64,000 nucleotides of DNA, taken from Alistipes sp. dk3624 (GTDB lineage Bacteria > Bacteroidota > Bacteroidia > Bacteroidales > Rikenellaceae). The translations under genes were made by a program, and so were the position numbers. Location: positions 2,728,001 to 2,792,000 of the forward strand of contig NZ_CP045651.1 of NCBI RefSeq assembly GCF_009557455.1. The letters are read 5' to 3'. Below, piece after piece: positions 34,355 through 42,534 of the stretch. Each line of letters starts with the position of its first letter. The stretch's first letter is position 1. The notes under the pieces are model-generated. The model saw only the letters and a program-made list of their open reading frames with translations. It made no database searches and had not been told where the DNA came from.

Positions 34355-35185
34355 ATGAACGGAAAGATGAAAGTGGCCATACAGGGTTACGAGGGGAGTT
34401 TCCACCACATTGTCGCCGAACGGTATTGGGGCGAAGGGATCGAGATCGTGCCGTGCCCGACATTCCGCGAAGTGGCTCGCCAGGTCGAAAGCGGCGACTC
34501 GGACTGCGGCGTGATGGCGATTGAGAACTCGATCGCCGGCAGCATCCTGCCGAATCTCGGCATCCTGCATAACAGCCGCCTGCAGGCGGTCGGCGAGTAT
34601 TACCTGCATATCAGGCAGAACCTGATGGCGCTGCCCGGCGTGCGGTTGGAAGATATCGAAGAGGTGCACTCGCATCCGATGGCGTTGTTGCAGTGCGTCG
34701 ATTTCCTCGATCCGCACGGCTGGAAGCTGGTCGAAACCGAAGACACCGCGCTCAGCGCCCGCCGGATCGCCGAACGGGGCACGCGCAACGCCGCCGCGAT
34801 CGCCGGCGAACTGGCGGCCCGGCTGTTCGGACTCGAAATTTTGGCTCCCGACATCCATACGATCAAGAACAACTGCACCCGCTTTATGATTCTGCGCCCC
34901 GACCACCAGCCGATCGACGAAAAGGCCGATAAGGCGTCGCTGTGCCTGATGACCGACCACCGGCAGGGATCGCTGCTGCAAGTGCTGCGGGCGATGGAGG
35001 ATTCGTCGATCAACATGACCAAGCTGCAATCGTCGCCGATCCCGAGCGAACCGTGGCACTATATGTTCCATATCGACATGGAATTCGCGTCGATGGACGA
35101 TTATAACGAAGTGATCGAACGTATGCGCCGCGCGAGCCGCGAGCTGCACGTATACGGCGTTTACCGCAGAGGAGAACATTCGTAA
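34355..35185 (+). CDS. pheA: Prephenate dehydratase
   Basis: 276 residues: the catalytic PDT domain (residues ~1-190; TRF motif in NNCTRFMILRP) and a C-terminal ACT domain (GSLLQVLRAMEDSSINMTKLQSSPIP) for feedback by phenylalanine. It converts prephenate to phenylpyruvate. It is the first gene of a four-gene Phe/Tyr operon controlled by the leader peptide. Unlike E. coli PheA, no chorismate mutase is fused; that activity is on the fourth gene. Confidence 0.96.
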   Translation: MNGKMKVAIQGYEGSFHHIVAERYWGEGIEIVPCPTFREVARQVESGDSDCGVMAIENSIAGSILPNLGILHNSRLQAVGEYYLHIRQNLMALPGVRLEDIEEVHSHPMALLQCVDFLDPHGWKLVETEDTALSARRIAERGTRNAAAIAGELAARLFGLEILAPDIHTIKNNCTRFMILRPDHQPIDEKADKASLCLMTDHRQGSLLQVLRAMEDSSINMTKLQSSPIPSEPWHYMFHIDMEFASMDDYNEVIERMRRASRELHVYGVYRRGEHS

Positions 35186-35203
35186 ATTTTAAAATAGCAA
35201 AAG

Positions 35204-36373
35204 ATGAATCCGATCAAAGTGGAACTGGCCGAACGGCTGGGCAGCGTCGAGGAGTACTACTTCTCGAAGAAGCTGCGTGAGATCGACGAGATGCGGGCCG
35301 CCGGACGCGAGGTAATCAACCTCGGCATCGGAAGTCCCGATCAGCCTCCCCATCCGGAGGTGGTGGCCACGCTTGCCGCCGAAGCGGCCAAACCTGGGAA
35401 TCACGGTTATCAACCCTATAAAGGCGCCGCCGTGCTGCGCAACGCATTCGCCGCTTGGTATCGGGATCGTTACGGCGTAACGCTCGATCCTGTGAGCGAG
35501 ATCCTGCCGCTGATCGGCTCGAAAGAGGGGATCATGCACGTTTGCATGACCTACCTGGACAAGGGCGATAAAGTGCTGGTGCCGAATCCCGGTTATCCGA
35601 CTTACCGCTCGGCGGCTACGATTGCCGGCGGGGTCTGCGTCGATTACAAATTGCGCGAGGCGACCGGCTGGATGCCCGATTTCGACGAGATCGAACGGCA
35701 GGGGATACAGGGCGTCAAAATGATGATCGTCAATTATCCGCACATGCCGACCGGGGCGATACCCCAAGAGGGTTTGTTTCAGAAACTGGTGGATTTCGCG
35801 AAAAAGCATAACATCCTGCTGCTGCATGACAACCCGTACAGTTTCTTGCGTAACCCGCGTCCGGCGAGCCTGCTTGCGGCCGACGGGGCGATGGATGTGG
35901 CCATTGAACTGAACTCGCTGAGCAAAAGCCACAGCATGGCCGGTTGGCGTATCGGGATGATCGGAGCGGCGAAACAGCGGATCGACGAGATCATCCGATT
36001 CAAGAGCAATATGGACTCCGGAATGTTTTACCCGATGCAGGCGGCTGCGGCCAAAGCGTTGAGCCTCGGCGACGACTGGTACCGTTCGATCAACAAGTTG
36101 TACGGCAGCCGCGAAGCGAAAGCCTATGAAATTCTGAACCAGATCGGGTGTTCGTACGATGCGGGCCAGGCCGGTCTGTTCGTCTGGGGACGCCTGCCGG
36201 AGGGCGCGGGCGACTGTTACGAGTTTTCGGATAAAATACTGAACAGCTGCGGCGTCTTCCTGACTCCGGGCGGTATTTTCGGTTCGGAAGGGAACCGGTA
36301 CGTCCGGATCAGCCTTTGCGCGACGGAAGAGTTGTTGCAGCGTTCGATCGATAAAATCAAGACATTGCTATGA
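35204..36373 (+). CDS. PLP-dependent aminotransferase (class I), aromatic or aspartate type
   Basis: 389 residues with the fold-type I features LGIGSPDQPPHP, NYPHMPTGA and the PLP lysine in SLSKSHSMAGWRIGM. Its place between pheA and tyrA implies that it transaminates phenylpyruvate and hydroxyphenylpyruvate, or prephenate, with glutamate or aspartate as donor. The substrate is inferred from context. The stop overlaps the tyrA start (ATGA). Confidence 0.9.
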   Translation: MNPIKVELAERLGSVEEYYFSKKLREIDEMRAAGREVINLGIGSPDQPPHPEVVATLAAEAAKPGNHGYQPYKGAAVLRNAFAAWYRDRYGVTLDPVSEILPLIGSKEGIMHVCMTYLDKGDKVLVPNPGYPTYRSAATIAGGVCVDYKLREATGWMPDFDEIERQGIQGVKMMIVNYPHMPTGAIPQEGLFQKLVDFAKKHNILLLHDNPYSFLRNPRPASLLAADGAMDVAIELNSLSKSHSMAGWRIGMIGAAKQRIDEIIRFKSNMDSGMFYPMQAAAAKALSLGDDWYRSINKLYGSREAKAYEILNQIGCSYDAGQAGLFVWGRLPEGAGDCYEFSDKILNSCGVFLTPGGIFGSEGNRYVRISLCATEELLQRSIDKIKTLL

Positions 36374-37209
36374 AGGCGGCGGTAATAGGTATCGGGTTGA
36401 TCGGGGGATCGTTCGCACTGACCCTGAAAGATAAAGGCATTTGCGAGGAAGTGATCGGAGTGGATAATTCCGAGCGCAACCGCGCCAAGGCGGTCGAATT
36501 GGGACTGGTCGATCGCACGCTTCCGCTGGACGAAGCGATTCCGGCTGCCGATCTGATCGTGCTGGCCACGCCGGTAGATTCGATTCCGCTGCTGGCCGTG
36601 AAAGTGCTGAACAAGGTCGACCGGCAGGTGGTGATCGACATGGGATCGACCAAACAGGAGCTTTGCGAGGTGATCGCCCAGCATCCCAGGCGCGGGCGCT
36701 TCGTAGCGACCCACCCGATGTGGGGTACCGAGTACAGCGGCCCGGAAGCGGCCGTTCACGATGGATTTGAAGGACGTACGGTGGTGCTTTGCGACGGTGC
36801 GGAGAGCGATCCGGACGCACTGAAACTGGTCGAGGATATCTACCGGAAAATCGGAATGCCGATTAAATACATGAGTTCCGAGGAGCAAGATACGCATACG
36901 GCTTACGTCAGCCACATTTCGCACATCACGTCGTTCGCGCTTGCGCTGACCGTGCTTGAGAAGGAGCGCGAAGAGGAACATATCTTCGATCTGGCGGGCG
37001 GCGGTTTCGAGAGTACGGTGCGTTTGGCGAAAAGTTCGCCGGAAACCTGGGCTCCGATTTTCATGCAAAATAAATATAATGTGCTCGACGTGCTGCGCGA
37101 GCATATCCATCAGTTGCAGATTTTCCGGCGCCTGCTCGAAAAGGACGACACCGAAGGACTGAAACAGATGATGCAGCGCGCGAACCGGATCAACCGGATT
37201 ATAAAATAG
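36370..37209 (+). CDS. tyrA: Prephenate dehydrogenase
   Basis: 279 residues with the NAD(P) loop VIGIGLIGGSFA at the N-terminus, the TyrA block THPMWGTEYSGPEAA, and an all-helical C-terminal half with HTAYVSHISHITSFAL. It oxidatively decarboxylates prephenate to 4-hydroxyphenylpyruvate for tyrosine. Start codon overlaps the aminotransferase stop. Confidence 0.95.
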   Translation: MKAAVIGIGLIGGSFALTLKDKGICEEVIGVDNSERNRAKAVELGLVDRTLPLDEAIPAADLIVLATPVDSIPLLAVKVLNKVDRQVVIDMGSTKQELCEVIAQHPRRGRFVATHPMWGTEYSGPEAAVHDGFEGRTVVLCDGAESDPDALKLVEDIYRKIGMPIKYMSSEEQDTHTAYVSHISHITSFALALTVLEKEREEEHIFDLAGGGFESTVRLAKSSPETWAPIFMQNKYNVLDVLREHIHQLQIFRRLLEKDDTEGLKQMMQRANRINRIIK

Positions 37210-37265
37210 GGCGTCCGGCGCCCGTTCGCCGGAATGAAAACAGAAAACGTAAAAAACATAAGGAT

Positions 37266-38327
37266 ATGAAACCGTTTGATATCAAAGCGAAACGTCCCTT
37301 GATTATCTCCGGCCCGTGCAGCGCGGAGACGGAGGAACAGACACTCGAGACTTGTCGGCAAATCGCTGCGACCGGCCTGGTCGACGTACTGCGCGCCGGC
37401 ATCTGGAAACCCCGGACGAAGCCCGGTTCGTTCGAAGGAGTGGGCCTCAAAGGTCTGGCGTGGATGAGTAAGGCCCGCGAACTGACCGGCCTGCCGATCG
37501 GAACCGAAGTGGCCACGTCGAAACACGTCGAGGCCGCCCTCGAATTCGGGGTGGATGTGATCTGGGTGGGGGCCCGTACGACGGTCAATCCGTTCAGCGT
37601 GCAGGATATTGCCGATGCGCTGAAAGGGGCCGACGTGACGGTGCTGATCAAAAACCCGATGAACCCCGACATCGAACTGTGGAGCGGGGCGATAGCCCGG
37701 ATGCAGAATGCCGGAATCACCAAGCTCGGCCTGATCCATCGGGGTTTTTCGGCCTACGGAGCCTCGCTGTACCGCAACAATCCGATGTGGCATCTGGCTA
37801 TCGAAATGCGGAGCCGTTTCCCGGAACTGCCGATGATCTGCGATCCGTCGCATATCTGCGGTTGCCGGACGTATCTGCAGGAGGTTGCGCAGAAGAGCGC
37901 CGACCTCGACTACGACGGGCTGATCATCGAAAGCCATATCTGTCCGGACAAGGCGTGGAGCGACGCTTCGCAGCAGGTTACCCCGGACGGGTTGAAGGAG
38001 TTGCTGGGTAAGATCGTATGGCGTCGTTCGACGACCGACAGCCCGGATTACCAGCAGGCATTGGCGAAACTGCGCAGCCAGATCGACCAGATCGACGCCG
38101 AAATTTTCGAATTGATCAGCAAGCGGATGCGGGTGGCCGAGCAGATCGGACTCGTCAAACGCGACAACAACGTGACGATCCTGCAGGGCGGCCGATGGCA
38201 GAGCATCGTAGACCGCGTGGTTTCGCAGGCTCCGAAGTTGGGCGTCAGCACCGAATTCCTGAAAACGGTGCTCGAAGCGATCCACCTCGAAAGTATCAAC
38301 CGCCAGAATATGGTGATGAACCGGTAG
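37266..38327 (+). CDS. Bifunctional DAHP synthase / chorismate mutase
   Basis: 353 residues. Residues ~1-260 are a DAHP synthase barrel (ISGPCSAETEEQ, RAGIWKPRTKPGSFEG, CDPSHICG, DGLIIESH) that starts the shikimate pathway from PEP and erythrose-4-phosphate. Residues ~268-353 are an AroQ-type chorismate mutase (LAKLRSQIDQIDAEIFELISKRMRVAEQIG). The fusion places the first step and the branch point of aromatic synthesis on one polypeptide, allowing the mutase part to act in feedback control. Last gene of the attenuator-controlled operon, 56 bp after tyrA. Confidence 0.95.
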   Translation: MKPFDIKAKRPLIISGPCSAETEEQTLETCRQIAATGLVDVLRAGIWKPRTKPGSFEGVGLKGLAWMSKARELTGLPIGTEVATSKHVEAALEFGVDVIWVGARTTVNPFSVQDIADALKGADVTVLIKNPMNPDIELWSGAIARMQNAGITKLGLIHRGFSAYGASLYRNNPMWHLAIEMRSRFPELPMICDPSHICGCRTYLQEVAQKSADLDYDGLIIESHICPDKAWSDASQQVTPDGLKELLGKIVWRRSTTDSPDYQQALAKLRSQIDQIDAEIFELISKRMRVAEQIGLVKRDNNVTILQGGRWQSIVDRVVSQAPKLGVSTEFLKTVLEAIHLESINRQNMVMNR

Positions 38328-38346
38328 ATTGCCGGAATCCGGTCGT

Positions 38347-38381
38347 GACGGGGCGTTCGGCATACGGTCGGACGCCCCGTC
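38347..38381 (+). terminator. Hairpin after the aromatic operon
   Basis: 10-bp GC-rich stem (38347-38356 with 38372-38381) and a 15-nt loop, 20 bp after the operon's last stop; no T-tract. The rest of 38382-38578 holds only a possible TAACTTTA -7 element at 38537-38544. Confidence 0.5.
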
Positions 38382-38578
38382 GCGTTCTGGGTGGAAATAA
38401 TATTGTGTTACCGTGTTTGTATTCAGGATAATGACTTGTGAGATCGGCGATGCGTCAGACAGGAGGGATCTTCCGCGTCATGTATAAATATTCGTTATTT
38501 TCACGGTTTTTATTTTCCCTCGCCGCAATTTTTACATAACTTTAAAAACTTTATCGTAGATCCCGAATTTGAACGATT

Positions 38579-40024
38579 ATGTTGAGAAATCCGATTATCG
38601 GCCAGTATGTAGAAGCGTTGACCGATCCGTTTCGTATTTTCAGGACGCTGGGGGAGGTTGTCCCCGAGCGGGATGCATACGGAGAACCGTTGTTCTGGTC
38701 GGGGAATTATTCGGTGATTTTCAAAGTCCGCTGCGCGGACGGAAAATATTACGCCCTGAAATGTTATACGCGCCTGCCGCGTCATGCCGCTGCGGTCTAT
38801 GCGTCGCTCGGCGGCGGAACGGTTCCTTATTTGGTGCCGGCCCGTTTCCTGCCGGACGAGATTTATCTGTGCGAGCACTCGGGCGGAGGAGCTTATTATC
38901 CGGTAACTTTGATGGAGTGGGTCGAAGGCGAGTCGCTTGGCGGCCGGTTGGCTCGACTGTGCCGTAACGGCGACCGTACGGGGCTCAAGGAATTGGCCCG
39001 GGCGTTCGACCGGATGGCGCTGTGGCTGTTGGAATCGGATTTCGCGCACGGCGATCTGAAACAGGACAATCTGATGGTCGATCGGCAGGGGCGGTTGCGG
39101 CTGATCGATTACGACGGAGCCTATATCGGAGAACTGGCCGGACGGAAGGCAGAAGTCATCGGCTCGCCGGCTTACCAGCATCCGTCGCGCGATGCGGATT
39201 TTTTCGGGAAGGCGATCGACGATTATCCGATCGCCCTGATTAGCCTGAGCCTGCATGCGCTGGCACTCGATCCGTCGCTTTTCGGGCGTTATCACGACGG
39301 GGAGAATATTATTTTCGACGCTGCCGAGGTGAATCGGGGGAAGTCGGCCCTTTTCGACCGACTGATGCGGGAGTGGGCGCGCTGCGGCGCGTCGGCTTTG
39401 GTCGTTCTGGGCGGCTGGATGCAGCATCCGACGCCGGAAGTGAACGGATTGCCTGGGTTGTTGAGGGATTTATCGGGCAATGTGCCGGACGGATTGTCGG
39501 ACGGGATCGAGATAGTCGACGACGAAAACCCGCGTTGCGCCGTATTTCGCTGCGACGGGCGGTTCGGGTACGCCGATTTGCAGGATCGGCGCATCCTGTT
39601 GCAGAACATCTATCTCGACGCGAAACCTTTCCGTGAAGGATTGGCCGTCGTGCGTCTCGAAGAGGGGTTTTGGATGATCGACCCTCGGGGACATTGTCGG
39701 ATCGATTGCCGCGATTACCGGAGCGTGGAACCGTTGAGCGAAGGCCTGGCCCTGGTTTCTGACGGGAGCCTGTACGGTTTTATCGACCGGGAGGGCAGAC
39801 GGGCGATCCCGCTGCGGTACGTGTTCGCAACCAGTTTCCGGGAAGGGCTGGCCGCCGTGCGGATCGGGGATAAATTCGGATATATCGACGTGTCGGGCGA
39901 GCTGGCGGGGCCGCCGGTTTTCGACTATGCCGGTTGTTTTCGGAACGGTCGTGCGCGGGTCGAAAAAAACGGAGAATCGTTTTTTATCGGGCGTTTCGAT
40001 CGAAAGTGGCAGATTCGGGTCTGA
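38579..40024 (+). CDS. Protein kinase with C-terminal WG repeats
   Basis: 481 residues. Residues ~20-270 form a eukaryotic-like kinase: ATP-site lysine K61 (YYALKCY), catalytic loop HGDLKQDNLMV with D159, and the metal-site Asp D177 in LIDYDGAY. The loop HGD rather than HRD is common in bacterial kinases. The C-terminal ~165 residues contain four WG-type repeats (FGYADLQDR, FWMIDPRGH, YGFIDREGR, FGYIDVSGE, each near an F.EGLA.V block), which probably form a binding surface. There are no membrane segments, so it is cytoplasmic. It is followed by a VWA gene and a related pseudokinase/WG gene, together forming a likely signalling module. Confidence 0.85.
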   Translation: MLRNPIIGQYVEALTDPFRIFRTLGEVVPERDAYGEPLFWSGNYSVIFKVRCADGKYYALKCYTRLPRHAAAVYASLGGGTVPYLVPARFLPDEIYLCEHSGGGAYYPVTLMEWVEGESLGGRLARLCRNGDRTGLKELARAFDRMALWLLESDFAHGDLKQDNLMVDRQGRLRLIDYDGAYIGELAGRKAEVIGSPAYQHPSRDADFFGKAIDDYPIALISLSLHALALDPSLFGRYHDGENIIFDAAEVNRGKSALFDRLMREWARCGASALVVLGGWMQHPTPEVNGLPGLLRDLSGNVPDGLSDGIEIVDDENPRCAVFRCDGRFGYADLQDRRILLQNIYLDAKPFREGLAVVRLEEGFWMIDPRGHCRIDCRDYRSVEPLSEGLALVSDGSLYGFIDREGRRAIPLRYVFATSFREGLAAVRIGDKFGYIDVSGELAGPPVFDYAGCFRNGRARVEKNGESFFIGRFDRKWQIRV

Positions 40025-40038
40025 AATGATCGCTACGG

Positions 40039-40069
40039 TTTGTTTATCCGGACAGGAATTGTAATTTTG
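40039..40069 (+). promoter_or_regulatory. Promoter of the VWA gene
   Basis: TTTG (40039-40042), 19 bp, TAATTTTG (40062-40069), with the ATG at 40097. The VWA and pseudokinase genes can therefore be expressed apart from the kinase gene. Confidence 0.7.
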
Positions 40070-40096
40070 TTAGAGCCTTAGCTAAATCGCAATTCT

Positions 40097-40954
40097 ATGT
40101 ATTCAGCCAGAATCAGCCGGAACTCTCCGGCAGCTTTCATTATCCTGATCGATCAGTCCGGATCGATGGCCGAAACGGTGGTAATCGATCGTAAAGAAGT
40201 TGTCAAAGCCAAAGCGGTGGCTTTTATTGTCAATATGCTGATCGCCGAGCTGCTCAACCGCAGCAGGCGGGAAGAGGGGTACCGCGATTATTTCGATATC
40301 GCCGTACTGGGGTATCACGGAGACGAGGTTGCTTCCCTGTGGAAGAACCCGAATAGAATGTTTATGCGTCCCAACGATTTGATAGGAAACGAACTGTCTC
40401 GCGTGCCCGTTCAACGGGAGCGCCGGTTGCCCGACGGCAGTACCGTCGTATCGTCGGTTTGCCAGAAGATCTGGGTGGAGCCTTATGCGGGCGGAAAGAC
40501 GCCGATGTATCATGCGCTGACCGAGTGTTACCGGCTTTGCAAAGCGTGGTGCGGCGCGAAGGCGCACCGGAAGAGTTATCCGCCGACGATCTTCAACATT
40601 ACCGACGGGGAGTCGTCCGACGGGGACGATTTCAAGTTGCAGGAGATCGCCGACAGTATCAAAGGACTCTCTACCGAGGACGGTGCTGCGCTGCTGATCA
40701 ACATCCATATCTCTTCCGATGCGGAGCGTTCGCCCGTGTTGTTTCCCGAATCGAAAAAAGAGCTTCCCGATCAGCGTTACGCCCGGTTGCTGTACGATAT
40801 GTCCAGTGAAATGCCGGCAATCTATAACGAAAGCATCGTCCAGCTGCGGGGACGCGACGGGGAGCGTTTCAGGGGGATCAGTTACAACGCGGCGATGACC
40901 GATCTGGTCAGTATGATGAATATCGGCTCCGTAAGTGCGAACCTTTTATTCTAA
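40097..40954 (+). CDS. VWA-domain protein of the WG-kinase module
   Basis: 285 residues. The MIDAS metal site is intact: D19-x-S21-x-S23 (LIDQSGSMAE), the Thr in GGKTPMYHAL and the Asp in NITDGESSDG. The domain resembles TerY-type cytoplasmic VWA proteins that work with kinases and phosphatases. No signal peptide or membrane segment. The pseudokinase gene follows after 5 bp, so the two are co-translated. A role as scaffold or metal-dependent ligand of the kinases is inferred. Confidence 0.85.
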   Translation: MYSARISRNSPAAFIILIDQSGSMAETVVIDRKEVVKAKAVAFIVNMLIAELLNRSRREEGYRDYFDIAVLGYHGDEVASLWKNPNRMFMRPNDLIGNELSRVPVQRERRLPDGSTVVSSVCQKIWVEPYAGGKTPMYHALTECYRLCKAWCGAKAHRKSYPPTIFNITDGESSDGDDFKLQEIADSIKGLSTEDGAALLINIHISSDAERSPVLFPESKKELPDQRYARLLYDMSSEMPAIYNESIVQLRGRDGERFRGISYNAAMTDLVSMMNIGSVSANLLF

Positions 40955-40959
40955 AACCT

Positions 40960-41916
40960 ATGGCTTTATCGATATATAATTTGATTGAATCCGTTTGCAA
41001 TCCGGCGGGCCGTTTCAAAACGTTGCGGGAGATCGGGGTAAAGACGGACGAAAAGGGCGATCCCGTTTTTTCATATTCGGGAACGACGATCAGTTTCTCG
41101 GTCGTGTGGAAGGGCAGGAGCTACCTGCTGAAATGTTCGCTGCGCGAGGAGCAGGAGAATACGTTGTCGTGGCGGCGGATTGCCGCCTATCTCCAGAGGA
41201 TACGTTCCTCGTTTCTGGTCGGTTATTATTATCTGAGCGGAGAAATGCTGGTTTTCAACGACCGGGGAGCTGCCGGTTACATCGACGTGGTGTTGATGGA
41301 ATATCCCGATCATATGCAGCCGTTGGATGAGTTTCTCGAAAAGGCCTGCATGGAGGGCGACAAAGAACGTATCCGTAAATTATTGACGGAATTTTGCCAG
41401 ATGGCCGTGTGGCTGATCAACGACAACCTGGTTCACGGGGCGATCCGCGCATCGAACGTGATGATCGACAAGGATTGTTCGGTGCATCTGGTCAATTACG
41501 AGTACATGCAGATGCCGCGATCGGACGCTCCGGATTACGAATCGATTCGGGACGCCGACAACGTGATGGTAGCCAACCTGGCGTTGGGTATAAAAGCGGT
41601 CGCATCCGATCCGGCCGCTTTCCGGTATTTGAGGGGCAATGCGATATTCCGGTTTCCCGTGGTGCGTTCGCCCCTGCTTCCGATGTTTGCCGATGTCGCC
41701 AGGGAGGCGGGATGCGAACCGGTGTTGCGGATCGTCGAAATGCTTTCGTGCAGCAATCATACGTTGCACGGTCGTTTGGCGTTGAGCGAAGCGTTGCGGA
41801 AATTGTCAGGCGACCGTACGGAACTGGGTGTCGATTTGTCGGTAAAACTGGCGAACGGAGACCGTCCGCTGCGGAGCCGGACGACAGCGATGCCCGGCGG
41901 GAGGAGTACCTGCTGA
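40960..41916 (+). CDS. Pseudokinase-like protein (N-terminal part of a frameshifted gene)
   Basis: 318 residues related in layout to the kinase at 38579. The ATP-site lysine is kept (K58, YLLKCSL), but the catalytic loop is HGAIRASNVMI, with A161 in place of the catalytic Asp, and the metal-site Asp is lost in LVNYEYMQ. It should not phosphorylate. The frame ends abruptly at 41916, and WG repeats matching the end of the first kinase continue at once in the -1 frame (41880-42458). One lost base in the A-run at 41844-41847 would join them as ...SVKTGERRPSAAEPDDSD..., a natural-looking linker. Confidence 0.7.
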   Translation: MALSIYNLIESVCNPAGRFKTLREIGVKTDEKGDPVFSYSGTTISFSVVWKGRSYLLKCSLREEQENTLSWRRIAAYLQRIRSSFLVGYYYLSGEMLVFNDRGAAGYIDVVLMEYPDHMQPLDEFLEKACMEGDKERIRKLLTEFCQMAVWLINDNLVHGAIRASNVMIDKDCSVHLVNYEYMQMPRSDAPDYESIRDADNVMVANLALGIKAVASDPAAFRYLRGNAIFRFPVVRSPLLPMFADVAREAGCEPVLRIVEMLSCSNHTLHGRLALSEALRKLSGDRTELGVDLSVKLANGDRPLRSRTTAMPGGRSTC

Positions 41917-42458
41917 ACCGTACGCAGCTTCAGTCGTTTTATTGTTGGGTCGGGCCGGTTTGCGAATCGTTGATCTGCGTCCGCAAGGGCGATCTGTGGG
42001 GCTATGTGGATTGTTCCGGGAATGAAGCGCTTCCATTGCGTTACGAGTGGGCGAGCGATTTCATGGAGGGGCGCGCCGAGGTCATGCGCAACGGTTGTTA
42101 CGGGTTAATCGACAAAACCGGAAAGGAGATCCTGCCGGCGATTTACGAATTGGTCGAATGGAACAGCGAGCGCGGAATCGCCAAAGTCGCTTGCGACGGG
42201 CTTTTCGGATTGTGCGACCGCGACGGGAAAGAGTTGGTTCCGTTTATTTACCGTTGGATGGGCGGCACCGAGAACGATTTGATTCTGGTCTTTTCCGAAA
42301 AACATTACGGTTATATCCGTCAGGACGGGACGGCCGTTATCCCGTTTCGTTATGACGATGCTTATGACTTTAAGGATGGAACGGCATTGGTCGTGCGCGG
42401 CGGAAAAAGTTACAAGATCGACATGCAAGGCCGTGAGGAGGAGACGACCGAAGAGTAG
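41844..42458 (+). pseudogene. WG-repeat C-terminal part, out of frame with the pseudokinase
   Basis: From about 41880 the frame reads DDSDARREEYLLNRTQ and then four to five WG-type units (LWGYVDCSGNEALPLRY, CYGLIDKTGKEILPAIY, LFGLCDRDGKELVPFIY, YGYIRQDGTAVIPFRY). There is no good start codon or ribosome binding site for independent translation. With 40960-41916 it would make a protein of about 499 residues with the same layout as the kinase at 38579. This could be a real mutation, a programmed or phase-variable shift, or a sequence error. Confidence 0.65.
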
Positions 42459-42483
42459 GCCGCGGGCATAAGGTACTGAAAAT

Positions 42484-42519
42484 AAAAAGCGGGCGTGTCG
42501 GCAGACACGCCCGCTTTTT
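42484..42519. terminator. Bidirectional terminator
   Basis: Perfect 16-bp stem (42484-42499 with 42504-42519), GGCA loop, and A/T runs at the ends that give U-tracts in both directions. It separates the convergent WG gene and S46 peptidase gene. Confidence 0.9.
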
Positions 42520-42534
42520 CAGGTACTCGGTCAT

